From the NCBI RefSeq assembly GCF_018588585.1, contig NZ_JAEUFG010000003.1, positions 124,001 through 188,000 on the forward strand: a DNA stretch of 64,000 nt, given 5' to 3'. Of this stretch, positions 9,185 to 17,969 are shown one piece after another. Both the position numbers and the translations under genes were made by a program. The notes beneath the pieces were generated by a model. It worked only from the letters and a program-made list of their open reading frames with translations. It did not search any database and was not told where the DNA came from. The first letter of the stretch is position 1. Every line of letters starts with the position of its first letter. This DNA is from Bacillus sp. SM2101 (GTDB lineage Bacteria; Bacillota; Bacilli; Bacillales; SM2101).

Positions 9185-10234
9185 ATAAACGACTATGAAA
9201 ACATTAAATACGGTAAACTTCGAAGCAATAAGAATAGAAAAAAGAATCTGACTTGGGTACCGCAAATACATAAATTAGCTAGAAGCAATGATTCTTTGAC
9301 AATTAAAGGACGATATAGACATCCAGAATATAAACAACTAACTCCTCTTCACTATTCATTTATCGTAGACGAATTATACAACGATTTTTCACTTCTCCGT
9401 ACGCATGCATTGTTAGCAAGCATAAAAAGCAGGAAAACGATAGACGAGCCTTTACATGTGGGTACAACTGATGACGCTGTCACTAGCGCAACTTCAAGGG
9501 TAACAACTACTTCTAGTAGCATAACACTTCCAGCTGATGGTTTAATTATCTCCTTTATCGGCTGTGATGGATCTGGAAAATCTACTATTACTTCGGAATT
9601 AACCTCTTTTTTATCTAGCAAACTAGACATTTATAACATGTATTTAGGTAGTGGAGATGGTACGAGCTCTCTCATTAGATATCCATTAAAGCTACTAAAA
9701 CAATGGACAGATAAACGACATATAAAAAAAGGGAACCCATTAAAACAAGAACACTTGCATGGTAGAAAGCTTCGCACAAAACTAACGGTCCTTGCAAAGT
9801 TTACTTGGGCTTTAACACTTTCATTCGAAAAAAGAAAAAAGTTAAAAAAAATTCGAAAGCTAAGGAGCCTTGGATACGTTATCATTACAGACCGTTATCC
9901 TCAATATCAAATCATGGGTCGTAATGATGGACCACTCTTACATGATTGGATACAACATAAGAATAAAATCATTCAGTATTTGGCTAGGTGGGAGAGTAGA
10001 ATTTACAAAGAGGCGGATATGAAGCCTCCTGATCTCATTGTTAGATTAAATATCTCAGCTGATATCGCATTTCAAAGAAAGAAAGATATGAAGTTTGAGG
10101 AGTTTCGAAAGAGAGTCAAAGACATTAGCTCATTAGAATTTAATGAAAAAGCTACAGTTATAGAAATAGATGCAAATCGATCGTTAAATGAGGTTCTTTC
10201 AGAGGTGAAAACAAAGATATGGGGTCACATATAA
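9185..10234 (+). CDS. thymidylate-kinase-like P-loop protein, apparent ATA start
   Basis: P-loop nucleotide or sugar kinase of the thymidylate kinase fold. Walker A is GCDGSGKST, and ITDRYPQYQIMG carries the DRY motif of TMK-like enzymes. The core is preceded by an extension ending in a Ser/Thr-rich linker (TSATSRVTTTSSS). The frame is open from 9071 with no ATG or GTG; the first TTG, at 9296, has no ribosome binding site. AGAAAGGAG (9167-9175) is followed after 9 bases by ATA AAC GAC TAT at 9185, so ATA may be the start (349 residues). Otherwise the 5' end has been damaged. The last bases overlap the next kinase gene. In this context it could phosphorylate a sugar or nucleotide precursor; the real substrate is not evident. 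Confidence 0.65.
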   Translation: MNDYENIKYGKLRSNKNRKKNLTWVPQIHKLARSNDSLTIKGRYRHPEYKQLTPLHYSFIVDELYNDFSLLRTHALLASIKSRKTIDEPLHVGTTDDAVTSATSRVTTTSSSITLPADGLIISFIGCDGSGKSTITSELTSFLSSKLDIYNMYLGSGDGTSSLIRYPLKLLKQWTDKRHIKKGNPLKQEHLHGRKLRTKLTVLAKFTWALTLSFEKRKKLKKIRKLRSLGYVIITDRYPQYQIMGRNDGPLLHDWIQHKNKIIQYLARWESRIYKEADMKPPDLIVRLNISADIAFQRKKDMKFEEFRKRVKDISSLEFNEKATVIEIDANRSLNEVLSEVKTKIWGHI

Positions 10235-10995
10235 AAAACTTTCATAACCATAAAGACATGATGATAGAATTTATAGGTATTCCAGGTGTCGGAAAAACAA
10301 CACTATCACATATGTTGGCTAAATCATTATCAGTTAAAGGCTTTCATGTTAATGAGCCAACTTATAAAATAAATTCGAAGAAAGAATTATTTAAAAAAAT
10401 AACTAAGTTATTATATATTGTGAAAATATTATTGACAGCTCCAAAAATATGCATCTATGCTATTCATATTATTCTTAAAACACACCAAAAAAGTTATAAT
10501 GATTTTATCAAAACTGTTTCTAACCTGTTATATGTAATAGCCATTATTAAAGCTAATTCTACTAAAAAAGGAATCCATATTTTAGACCAAGGTTTTGTTC
10601 AGGCACTGTGGTCAATTGAGTATAGTGCCCACCAGCTCATTAAACCACTCGATTTAAAACAATTAATAGAGATGGTTCACTCAAAACCGCTGTTAATAAT
10701 AGACCTTCACGTCAAACATACAGAAGTTCTTAAAAGACTACACCAAAGAAAAACAAACTATAGTAGACTTGAAAAATACTTTTTGGAAGCGCTACCAAAC
10801 CACATAAAAATATCAAATGAAATTTTAAACCAATTGAAGCATGATATTTCTATGACAAATATTGATGAGAAAAAATTAAAAATATTATCATTAAGCAATG
10901 ATAGTAACGAGCAATTGGATATAAACACAATCGTCATTGACCAGTATATTCAAGAGCAATGTCTTAATTCTTTTCGCTCTTATGGCAAATTATAA
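10219..10995 (+). CDS. P-loop kinase-like protein of unknown substrate
   Basis: The N terminus carries a Walker A motif IEFIGIPGVGKTTLS, and LHVKHTEVLKRLHQRK around residues 160-175 resembles the lid region of nucleotide or sugar kinases. ILDQGFVQALWS occupies the place of the DRx motif. It overlaps the preceding kinase gene by 16 bases, so the two are co-translated, and AGAGGTGA precedes the ATG at 10219. Two further in-frame ATGs at 10258 and 10261 are alternatives. The protein is Lys- and Ile-rich with low GC, like its neighbours. A kinase or ATPase role is supported; the substrate is not recognisable. Confidence 0.7.
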   Translation: MGSHIKNFHNHKDMMIEFIGIPGVGKTTLSHMLAKSLSVKGFHVNEPTYKINSKKELFKKITKLLYIVKILLTAPKICIYAIHIILKTHQKSYNDFIKTVSNLLYVIAIIKANSTKKGIHILDQGFVQALWSIEYSAHQLIKPLDLKQLIEMVHSKPLLIIDLHVKHTEVLKRLHQRKTNYSRLEKYFLEALPNHIKISNEILNQLKHDISMTNIDEKKLKILSLSNDSNEQLDINTIVIDQYIQEQCLNSFRSYGKL

Positions 10996-10996
10996 A

Positions 10997-11025
10997 GGCT
11001 CGCCGATTGGCGAGCCATATATTTT
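10997..11025. terminator. bidirectional terminator between convergent genes
   Basis: A perfect 8-bp GC-rich stem, GGCTCGCC (10997-11004) with GGCGAGCC (11009-11016), has a 4-base loop and AT-rich DNA on both sides. It separates the plus-strand kinase genes from the minus-strand ATP-grasp gene. Confidence 0.75.
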
Positions 11026-12082
11026 AGTTAAAACTAGCAGCTAGTTCTTTCTCATAAATCATTTCATTTAATAACTCTATCCTTAACAAATTGCAATTAT
11101 ACCTACAAAATTCTCCCTCCACAAAAACCCAGTTACCATTTTCCCATATATATCTACCTGGAATGCCATCAATGTACATTTGACTAGGAGAAATTGATCC
11201 GAAAAACACCTGCATTTCATTAATCAAGTAATTACCTTCTAAATCCTCAAAGATATCAAAGGACATTGAGGATATTTTTAATTTTTCACACCATGCTTTA
11301 ACCAAATTTAACAATTCTTTTGGCGGATCTACCCAGTCACCAAGAAAACCAGATCCACTTCGCAACCCATTTTTCCCTTTTGGTTTTCTAAACCCAAAAT
11401 AAGAATTGCCAATTTTTATTACTCTCCACTCTGTTTTCATATCCACATGTTCTTGAATGTGAATGTACCCCTGTCCTCTTTCAGTAAAAGGGAAGTATTC
11501 TCTATTCATATTTTTATACATTTTTAATGGCTTTAAATAGCTTTTCACAAACTTTGGTAGATCATTTAATGTATGATATCCTCTAAAGATATTTTTTGTA
11601 AAAAAAGATTTGTATATTTGAAGCATTAATTTAACTTTAGAATTTATTTTTTTGACACCAAGGCCTGAATTTCCACCATCACTTTTAATGATCTTAGGAA
11701 ATGCCTTTGTTTGTTTAACGAAATGTAGTGCTTCTTTTATATTAAAAAAGGTGTTTGACGAGACATGTGGCAGCTCATTTAATTTATAGAAGTCAGTCAT
11801 CATAATTTTAGATTCATAATATAAAATGCTCTCAAGCTCAGGAACGCATTTACCTTCTAGTCTATCTTTGATTAACCATATTCTATTAAGGAACACGTTT
11901 CTCCACAATCTTGTTTTAGTAGGAGGGCGTACAATATAACCGTCACACTCAGCCTCCTCAAACTGCTCTATCCAATTAGGTGCAAATATATCAATAATGA
12001 CATAATCTACATTTCTATCAATACAAGCATCTACAATAGCCTTCTCATGTCCCTGTGGATCGGAAAAAACTCCAATCTTCAT
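11024..12082 (-). CDS. YheC/YheD-like ATP-grasp protein
   Basis: ATP-grasp fold ligase resembling the Bacillus YheC/YheD family. Visible elements are the first ATP-binding strand with FPKIIKSDGGNSGLGVKKI (about residues 127-145), the EWRVIKIGNSYFGFRK segment around 225, and the metal-binding region FDIFEDLEGNYLINEMQ near 300. ATP-grasp enzymes join a carboxylate to an amine or thiol through an acyl phosphate. Here the acceptor could be a uronic-acid carboxylate of the glycan or a small peptide; this is inference from context. It is followed on the same strand by no other gene and faces the plus-strand kinase pair. Length 352 residues is normal for the family. Confidence 0.75.
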   Translation of the reverse strand: MKIGVFSDPQGHEKAIVDACIDRNVDYVIIDIFAPNWIEQFEEAECDGYIVRPPTKTRLWRNVFLNRIWLIKDRLEGKCVPELESILYYESKIMMTDFYKLNELPHVSSNTFFNIKEALHFVKQTKAFPKIIKSDGGNSGLGVKKINSKVKLMLQIYKSFFTKNIFRGYHTLNDLPKFVKSYLKPLKMYKNMNREYFPFTERGQGYIHIQEHVDMKTEWRVIKIGNSYFGFRKPKGKNGLRSGSGFLGDWVDPPKELLNLVKAWCEKLKISSMSFDIFEDLEGNYLINEMQVFFGSISPSQMYIDGIPGRYIWENGNWVFVEGEFCRYNCNLLRIELLNEMIYEKELAASFN

Positions 12083-12127
12083 TTACCCACCACCTATACT
12101 ATTATTCATCCAGACAATAACTTCTTT

Positions 12128-13585
12128 TTATGATCTCTTTTTCATTTGTTGAACTAAACCGATTAGGTCTAACCGTGTATCTCGAAAAAGAATATTTAGC
12201 GAGAAATAAAAAATCATACATAATAAAATCGATATAAAATCCCAGATGAGGCCCTCATTCATTTGTTGTAAAAGATATCCTAATAAACCCATCAAAGTTG
12301 CAAAAAAAGCTGAAGGGAGCACATTTTTAAGTATTTTAATTATAGAAATCCCGATTGCAAACTTCATTATAAATAAATTAACAATGATACCCTGCAACCT
12401 AACCCATGAACGCGCAATGACTAACACCCAAAACCCATACTTAACGCTGATGAGACAAACAGGAATTAAGACGACTAAATGTAATACTTGAGCTAATATT
12501 GATAATTTAGGGCGACCTTTAGCTCGATACACTTCACTACAGTATCGCCCGACACCTACCATAATTGCACTAGTCAACGCCCAATAACCAATGACATCGC
12601 TAGCTTCATACCAATCATTCCCTAGAAATATTTGGGTCGCTAAATCACTATATAGGTATACACCAATGCCCAGTGGAAATACGATCAAGGAAACGTATCT
12701 TTGGATTTTAAAGAAGAAAAGATTAAACTTCTCATTATCATGTTGTAAACGTGACAAAGCAGAAAATAAAACAGGTGCAGTTGAAGCAATAATAAGCCCG
12801 AATAAAGCATCGACCATCATAATAGATGTTTTATATATTCCTAGATAATAGACACTTAAGGCACCACTAATAATAAGAACGTCTACCCAAATGGTAAACC
12901 AGATCATTACACCTTCAATTAACGACCATATACTAAAGGAAAGCATCTGTCTTAATATTTTGAATTTATAAAACAATGATGGTTTCCATTCTGATTTTAC
13001 AGTTAATACAATTGCACTAAATAATTGTCCTGCAATCATACCAATAATTAACGACCAATAACCTAAACCAAATAGTGCTAAAGGGATCGTAATAAAAAAT
13101 GGGATACATACAGTCCCTACTCTTACTGTAAATAAAGTCCGAAAATCAAAACTTCGTCTGTATAATGCCATTTGAATACTTGAAAAGGATGTTAAAGGTA
13201 ATACCATACAAGAAATCGCAACAACGATTCCTAAACCTGGATTTCCTACTAAAGTAGCAATTAAATCACTAAATATAATGATTATTCCCCAAAGGAACAA
13301 AGAAATTCCGAGGTTTGTCCAAAAAGCAACGTTCGTATTTTTCAGCTTTTCTTCCTTATCCTTAAACTCACGTTGAACCAAGTATTTTTGAAACCCTGCA
13401 TCTGTAAACATATCTGCAAAGCTAATAATCATTGTGATGGTCGCAACAACTCCAAACGCCTCGGGAGCTAAGATTCTAGCTAAAATCATATTGGTAATAG
13501 GAGTAACTATTTTTGCAGCGATCTCAGTTAACGTTGCCCATTTAGTAGCATTTATCATTTTTCCTTTTAATTCTTTATTATCCAA
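12128..13585 (-). CDS. Wzx/TuaB-type oligosaccharide flippase (second of two)
   Basis: Polytopic membrane protein of the WzxC/TuaB/AmsL group, expected to translocate lipid-linked repeat units. The hallmark start LKGKMINATKWATLTEIAAK, the MILARILAPEAFGVVA segment and FADMFTDAGFQKYLVQR are typical of this group. Three starts compete. ATG at 13615 has no ribosome binding site. TTG at 13585 has AAGAGG 9 bases upstream and gives the N terminus usual for the family. ATG at 13558 is a shorter option. I chose 13585. It begins just after the GT4 gene stop and is in one minus-strand run with the glycosyltransferases and the polymerase. Confidence 0.85.
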   Translation of the reverse strand: MDNKELKGKMINATKWATLTEIAAKIVTPITNMILARILAPEAFGVVATITMIISFADMFTDAGFQKYLVQREFKDKEEKLKNTNVAFWTNLGISLFLWGIIIIFSDLIATLVGNPGLGIVVAISCMVLPLTSFSSIQMALYRRSFDFRTLFTVRVGTVCIPFFITIPLALFGLGYWSLIIGMIAGQLFSAIVLTVKSEWKPSLFYKFKILRQMLSFSIWSLIEGVMIWFTIWVDVLIISGALSVYYLGIYKTSIMMVDALFGLIIASTAPVLFSALSRLQHDNEKFNLFFFKIQRYVSLIVFPLGIGVYLYSDLATQIFLGNDWYEASDVIGYWALTSAIMVGVGRYCSEVYRAKGRPKLSILAQVLHLVVLIPVCLISVKYGFWVLVIARSWVRLQGIIVNLFIMKFAIGISIIKILKNVLPSAFFATLMGLLGYLLQQMNEGLIWDFISILLCMIFYFSLNILFRDTRLDLIGLVQQMKKRS

Positions 13586-13617
13586 AGTTATATACCTCTT
13601 AAATAATATAGTCATAC

Positions 13618-14820
13618 TTAACAGAATTTAGAAATCATGTTTTCCCATTCTTTAATAATATGATTTATATTAAAATCACTTATCCTTTCAACACTTCTAT
13701 TAGCATAATATTTCCTCAAATCTTCATTATTTAATAAGTGATGAATGTGATTAGCTAACGTTAATTCTTCTTCTAGTAAGCTGTCTGTTTCCCTTAAATG
13801 ATTACTTCTACAAACTGGTGTTAACACTCCGAACATCTCTCTATCAACTTCATATGTCATATTCTTAACACCCATATGAGTTGGTGCTAGTATTTCTCTT
13901 GGACCAGATAAACAGTCTGTTGAAATGATAGGTATACCGCAAGCCATCGCTTCTGCTAATGCATTCGGAAAACCTTCATATAAAGATGAAAGAACAAACA
14001 CTTGTGACTTATGAATATATTTAAATGGGTTTTGCTGAAAACCCAGAAAATGGACATCTTGTTTAATATTTAAATCCTCGGCCAATTGTTCTAGTTCTTC
14101 CTTTAATACACCTTCCCCCAGAATAACTAGTTTCGCATTTGGATTTAATGCTTTCACTCTACTAAATGCTCTAATGAGATGACACTGCCCCTTTTGTTTA
14201 TTTAATCTTCCAGCTGTAATAATTACTGGATGTTCAAATATACTTCTATACTGCTCTTCAATGGGTTCTTCTGATAATTGATTAATTTTTTGAATTGGGT
14301 ATGAGTTATAAATAATTGTTATTTTATCTGCATCAATGCCATAATTCGTAACTAAATCATTTTTAATTTCGTGTGAAACTGCCACAATTTTATCAGCTTT
14401 TTTATACAAGATTTTGATAGTCTTTTTCCAAAAAAAAGCTTTAAGCCCCTTTTGATGTTTCGTAGACATATGATTTCTAACAGAAATAACCGTTTTTCCA
14501 TATTTTCTAGTTAATAAGTTGATTAGATTCGGATATTCTAAAAAGCTGATCATTGTTTTAATTTCATTTTCTTTCTTTAGCTTCTTAATGATATTCATCC
14601 TATAATAAAGTGCTAAACATTTATAAATGACATTGCTTGCTTTTACATTTCTCACTTTAATTATTTCTCCAGTATAGGGGTATTCAACTTTTGCTTTATT
14701 TTCAAATAAAATTATATTGTTATCAAATTCATTTGATAAATTTAATGTTAAATTTGATACCGCTCTTTCAGCTCCACCTGTTGCTAGTGTTCCTATGAAA
14801 AATGCAATTTTATGTTTCAT
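13618..14820 (-). CDS. glycosyltransferase family 4
   Basis: Retaining GT-B glycosyltransferase that transfers a sugar from a nucleotide donor onto the growing lipid-linked unit at the cytoplasmic face. The N-terminal GTLATGGAERAVSNLTLNL has the Gly-rich acceptor-side loop of GT4. The C-terminal half carries TAGRLNKQKGQ and the donor-binding EX7E region in LYEGFPNALAEAMACG. The start at 14820 is chosen for AGGAGG 7 bases upstream; the frame extends 13 codons further but without a site. Length 400 residues is normal. Donor and linkage cannot be read from sequence. Confidence 0.9.
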   Translation of the reverse strand: MKHKIAFFIGTLATGGAERAVSNLTLNLSNEFDNNIILFENKAKVEYPYTGEIIKVRNVKASNVIYKCLALYYRMNIIKKLKKENEIKTMISFLEYPNLINLLTRKYGKTVISVRNHMSTKHQKGLKAFFWKKTIKILYKKADKIVAVSHEIKNDLVTNYGIDADKITIIYNSYPIQKINQLSEEPIEEQYRSIFEHPVIITAGRLNKQKGQCHLIRAFSRVKALNPNAKLVILGEGVLKEELEQLAEDLNIKQDVHFLGFQQNPFKYIHKSQVFVLSSLYEGFPNALAEAMACGIPIISTDCLSGPREILAPTHMGVKNMTYEVDREMFGVLTPVCRSNHLRETDSLLEEELTLANHIHHLLNNEDLRKYYANRSVERISDFNINHIIKEWENMISKFC

Positions 14821-14933
14821 GAGAAGCCTCCTGGTATGACAAACAGTTTTGGCGATCAATCAGAACTAGCAATGAAGTCCAACCCACAAAGTATGTTGCT
14901 TACTAAGTATTCAGGTAACTTAGTTTACAATAC

Positions 14934-16109
14934 TTACTTGAGGGCTACATTATTCATTTTGCTTCTTTTTAAATCTACAGCAATAATTAATAAAATCATT
15001 AGAAATATCCATAGCATCGTATTCCTAATACCATTATGAAACAGACCATAAAACATTAAGCCAATAATTGAACTGATATTTTTAAATCCCTCTACCTTTT
15101 CTATATAAAAAATAATAAATATAAAGATAAATAGACCTACTATTCCATATGAAAAAACAAGGTTCCCAATCGTTGAATGGATTTCCTTATTAATTTGACT
15201 TTCAAAACGATCGTATAATCCCTCTCCAGCTCCAAATATTAAATAATTGATATGGTTAAAAATCCTATCGTACCCTCGCCCACCTAATGAATCATCTTTA
15301 TCTTGTCCAATTTTATTAATTCTTTCAACTACATTAGTCGTTAATGGATTGTTTACAATTTCATCCTGAAAAACAACTCCAATTGGAATAATAATTAATA
15401 GTAGAATAAAAAGTGTTTTGATCCATTTACCGTTCTTCATAGAAAATCGTTTGACAAGTGTTGGAATAAAAATGAGTAGATATGCTAGCATTGCAGCTTT
15501 TGACAAAGATATTAAACATATGACTAAACTAGAAAATAAAGATATGAAATACAAAGGTTTATATATAACGTAAGCTTTTAAAGCAAGGAGTAGGGCTGCG
15601 ATTAGGATTGCATAATAACCTAACTGATTAGGGTTATTAAAAAACAACACCATTCTTGAAGAGGAAAAACCACCATATATGATGAATAGCAAAAATTGAG
15701 TAATGATGGATAATTGGACGGCTAAAGCTGATGCTCTCAAAAAGGCTACATCGTATACTTTATATAATCCTACTACCATTAACATCGCAAAAAAATTAAA
15801 TATATAAAACAACGAGTTTTTAAAGTAAGCACTCCATTCTTGATTGATGATTCCCCAAATAACATTGATAAAAACTACATACAAACAAAAAAACAGCGCA
15901 ACTTTCAAAATTAACATAACGGGTTCAGGAGCGAGAAACTTTCCATTTAGACCAATAAGAAGTATCCCGAAGGTGGCCAACAAAATAAAATCGGCGATTT
16001 GTAAAGATCCACTACTAAAAAGGTAAAAGGGTTTCAAGGTAAAATACATCACATAGCCAAATAATAAAGCCACAGCAGGCTTAGTATCATTAATACTTAT
16101 CATAACCAT
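14934..16109 (-). CDS. Wzy-like O-antigen / polysaccharide polymerase
   Basis: Hydrophobic protein with about ten membrane helices and one large hydrophilic loop (about residues 250-300, containing GQDKDDSLGGRGYDRIFNH). This layout is typical of Wzy and O-antigen ligase-like polymerases, which join flipped repeat units outside the membrane. Sequence conservation in this family is low, so the call rests on topology, the Arg-bearing loop and the place between glycosyltransferases and flippase. AAGGAG lies 10 bases before the ATG, inside the end of the upstream GT2 gene, whose stop codon directly precedes the start. It is the only polymerase candidate in the locus. Confidence 0.78.
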   Translation of the reverse strand: MVMISINDTKPAVALLFGYVMYFTLKPFYLFSSGSLQIADFILLATFGILLIGLNGKFLAPEPVMLILKVALFFCLYVVFINVIWGIINQEWSAYFKNSLFYIFNFFAMLMVVGLYKVYDVAFLRASALAVQLSIITQFLLFIIYGGFSSSRMVLFFNNPNQLGYYAILIAALLLALKAYVIYKPLYFISLFSSLVICLISLSKAAMLAYLLIFIPTLVKRFSMKNGKWIKTLFILLLIIIPIGVVFQDEIVNNPLTTNVVERINKIGQDKDDSLGGRGYDRIFNHINYLIFGAGEGLYDRFESQINKEIHSTIGNLVFSYGIVGLFIFIFIIFYIEKVEGFKNISSIIGLMFYGLFHNGIRNTMLWIFLMILLIIAVDLKRSKMNNVALK

Positions 16110-16940
16110 TTACTCCAAGCTCCTTGATTTTACAGGGCTAAAATAATTTCTTAGCATGGTATTCACCTTACCAGGTAAGATATACATCAGCAGTGCTTTA
16201 ATAATACCTGACATACATGCCTTTTTAGGAAGGTAGTTATTTTTCATTGCATTTACTCTAATTTTTATTCCATTCCTTAATTGAACTTTATTTTTATTGT
16301 AGGTAATAGAATTACTAATATCATAAACACTTGTTGATAATGTCTCTGGAATAACATATAAACTAGAAGTATGGAGCATTTTTACCCACAAATCGTAATC
16401 TTGAGAAGTATAATATTTTTTGTTATACCCACCAACTTCATCATATATAGATCTTCTAAACATAGTAGTACAATGCTCAATTCTATTACCTAAAGCCATT
16501 GATTTCTTAATATTTTCAGCTTCTAGTACTTTGTTGTACTGTTCTATCATTATGCCATCTTTCATTTTAATAATGTTACAATATGAAGTAACTAAGCCAA
16601 CCTTATCATGTTCATCCAAAATTTCTTTTTGTTTTCTAAGTCGTTCAGGGTGCATTAAATCTCCAGCATCAATTCTCGCAATATATTCCCCGTGTGATAA
16701 ACGAACTGCTTTTATAAGTGATTTTGTCAAACCTATATTCTCTGTATTTTTTATTAAAGTCATTCGAGGATCTAATGTGATTTTTTCTTCTATTGCTTCT
16801 ACTGTATTGTCGGTTGAATAATCATCAACAATAATAAGTTCATAGTCTTGAAATTGTTGGGATGAAATTGATTCTATCGTTCTCCCAATTATTTCAGCAG
16901 CATTATAACAACTCATTACAATGGAAATATATTTTTTTAT
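16110..16940 (-). CDS. glycosyltransferase family 2, apparent ATA start
   Basis: Inverting GT-A transferase: VMSCYNAAEIIG is the first strand and loop, LIIVDDYSTDNT holds the nucleotide-binding DD, and ARIDAGD carries the DxD-equivalent motif. The first ATG in frame (16916) would remove the first beta strand. Upstream in frame the codons read ATA AAA AAA TAT ATT TCC ATT GTA, giving (M)KKYISIV, the normal opening of this family. That ATA (16940-16938) overlaps the stop of the preceding gene as ATAA and lies 8 bases after GGAG. I therefore place the start at ATA. Length is then 276 residues. Product is sure; the start codon is an inference. Confidence 0.82.
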   Translation of the reverse strand: MKKYISIVMSCYNAAEIIGRTIESISSQQFQDYELIIVDDYSTDNTVEAIEEKITLDPRMTLIKNTENIGLTKSLIKAVRLSHGEYIARIDAGDLMHPERLRKQKEILDEHDKVGLVTSYCNIIKMKDGIMIEQYNKVLEAENIKKSMALGNRIEHCTTMFRRSIYDEVGGYNKKYYTSQDYDLWVKMLHTSSLYVIPETLSTSVYDISNSITYNKNKVQLRNGIKIRVNAMKNNYLPKKACMSGIIKALLMYILPGKVNTMLRNYFSPVKSRSLE

Positions 16941-17869
16941 AATAACCTCTCCTTCTTTAATAAATAGAGTTTTACCATCACCTTATCCATCAGCTTATAC
17001 AATTGTCGATTCAATAAGCTAGGTATCACTCTTAGCCCGAGTTTATACTTTTTCCAGCATTTAAGGGCCGCTAAGAAATCTTTATTCAAAAGATGTTGCT
17101 TATAAATCTCTAAATAGTTATAAAAATAAATTAAATGACCTCGTTTTTGATAAGTTTGTATAATGCCCTCATATTTAGATAAAAACTGTTTTTTTATTTT
17201 TTCCATAGCGGCGGTATCCAATATATTAGCCCTGTCATCTTTATAAATACTTAACAAGGACTTATTAATATATTTAGTCTTATAGTCATTAAAAAACCTT
17301 ACTAGAAACTCTAAATCCTGATGTCTGTTAAATCTTTCATCATAGAATCCTGTGTTTTCAACTGCATTTTTCTTAAAAAGGAAGTTAGAGCCTGAAATAT
17401 TCAATTTGTTGCATAATACATCGAATTGTAAATTACCTTCTTTGTTATACCGATTCTTTCTAATTATTTGATTGTTATCCTTCACTACAAAGTCACAATA
17501 CACGGCACCAATCTTTCCGTCAGTTTTTCGTAATTCCTTCACTTGGTACCAAACTTTATCCTTATGAAACTCATCATCATCATCTAAAAAGCCGATATAT
17601 TGACCTCTTGCTAGTTTTATACCTGAATTTCTTGCTGAAGCACCATTTTTGTTTCTATCATGTTTAAAATAAATAACATTTGGTGTAGTTATAAATTTTT
17701 TCATAATGCTTTCAGTTTTTTTTCTATACTCTGTATGAGGATCATTATCGTCTACAACGATAACCTCAATATTTGTATATGATTGATTTAACACACTCGC
17801 AATGGCTCTTTCTAACAAATCAGCTCTTTTATATGTTGGTATAATAATGCTCACAAATTCATCTTGCAT
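16937..17869 (-). CDS. glycosyltransferase family 2
   Basis: Inverting GT-A transferase for polysaccharide assembly. FVSIIIPTYKRADLLERAI begins the fold, VIVVDDNDPHTEY has the nucleotide-binding acidic pair, and IGFLDDDDEF is the metal-binding DxD region. SGSNFLFKK and the ERFNRHQDLEFLVRF segment match the catalytic base region. The start at 17869 is preferred because GAGGTGA precedes it; an in-frame ATG 9 codons further up lacks a site. About 310 residues. Its last codons, AAG GAG AGG, contain the ribosome binding site of the next GT2 gene, so the two genes are tightly coupled. Confidence 0.9.
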   Translation of the reverse strand: MQDEFVSIIIPTYKRADLLERAIASVLNQSYTNIEVIVVDDNDPHTEYRKKTESIMKKFITTPNVIYFKHDRNKNGASARNSGIKLARGQYIGFLDDDDEFHKDKVWYQVKELRKTDGKIGAVYCDFVVKDNNQIIRKNRYNKEGNLQFDVLCNKLNISGSNFLFKKNAVENTGFYDERFNRHQDLEFLVRFFNDYKTKYINKSLLSIYKDDRANILDTAAMEKIKKQFLSKYEGIIQTYQKRGHLIYFYNYLEIYKQHLLNKDFLAALKCWKKYKLGLRVIPSLLNRQLYKLMDKVMVKLYLLKKERLL

Positions 17870-17969
17870 TCTTAAGTTCACCTCATATGAAATCAATTAC
17901 AAGTAACTATTATGTCTATAGAAACAAATCATGGGAAGCATGTTTTCCATCACACGATTTATTAATAGG

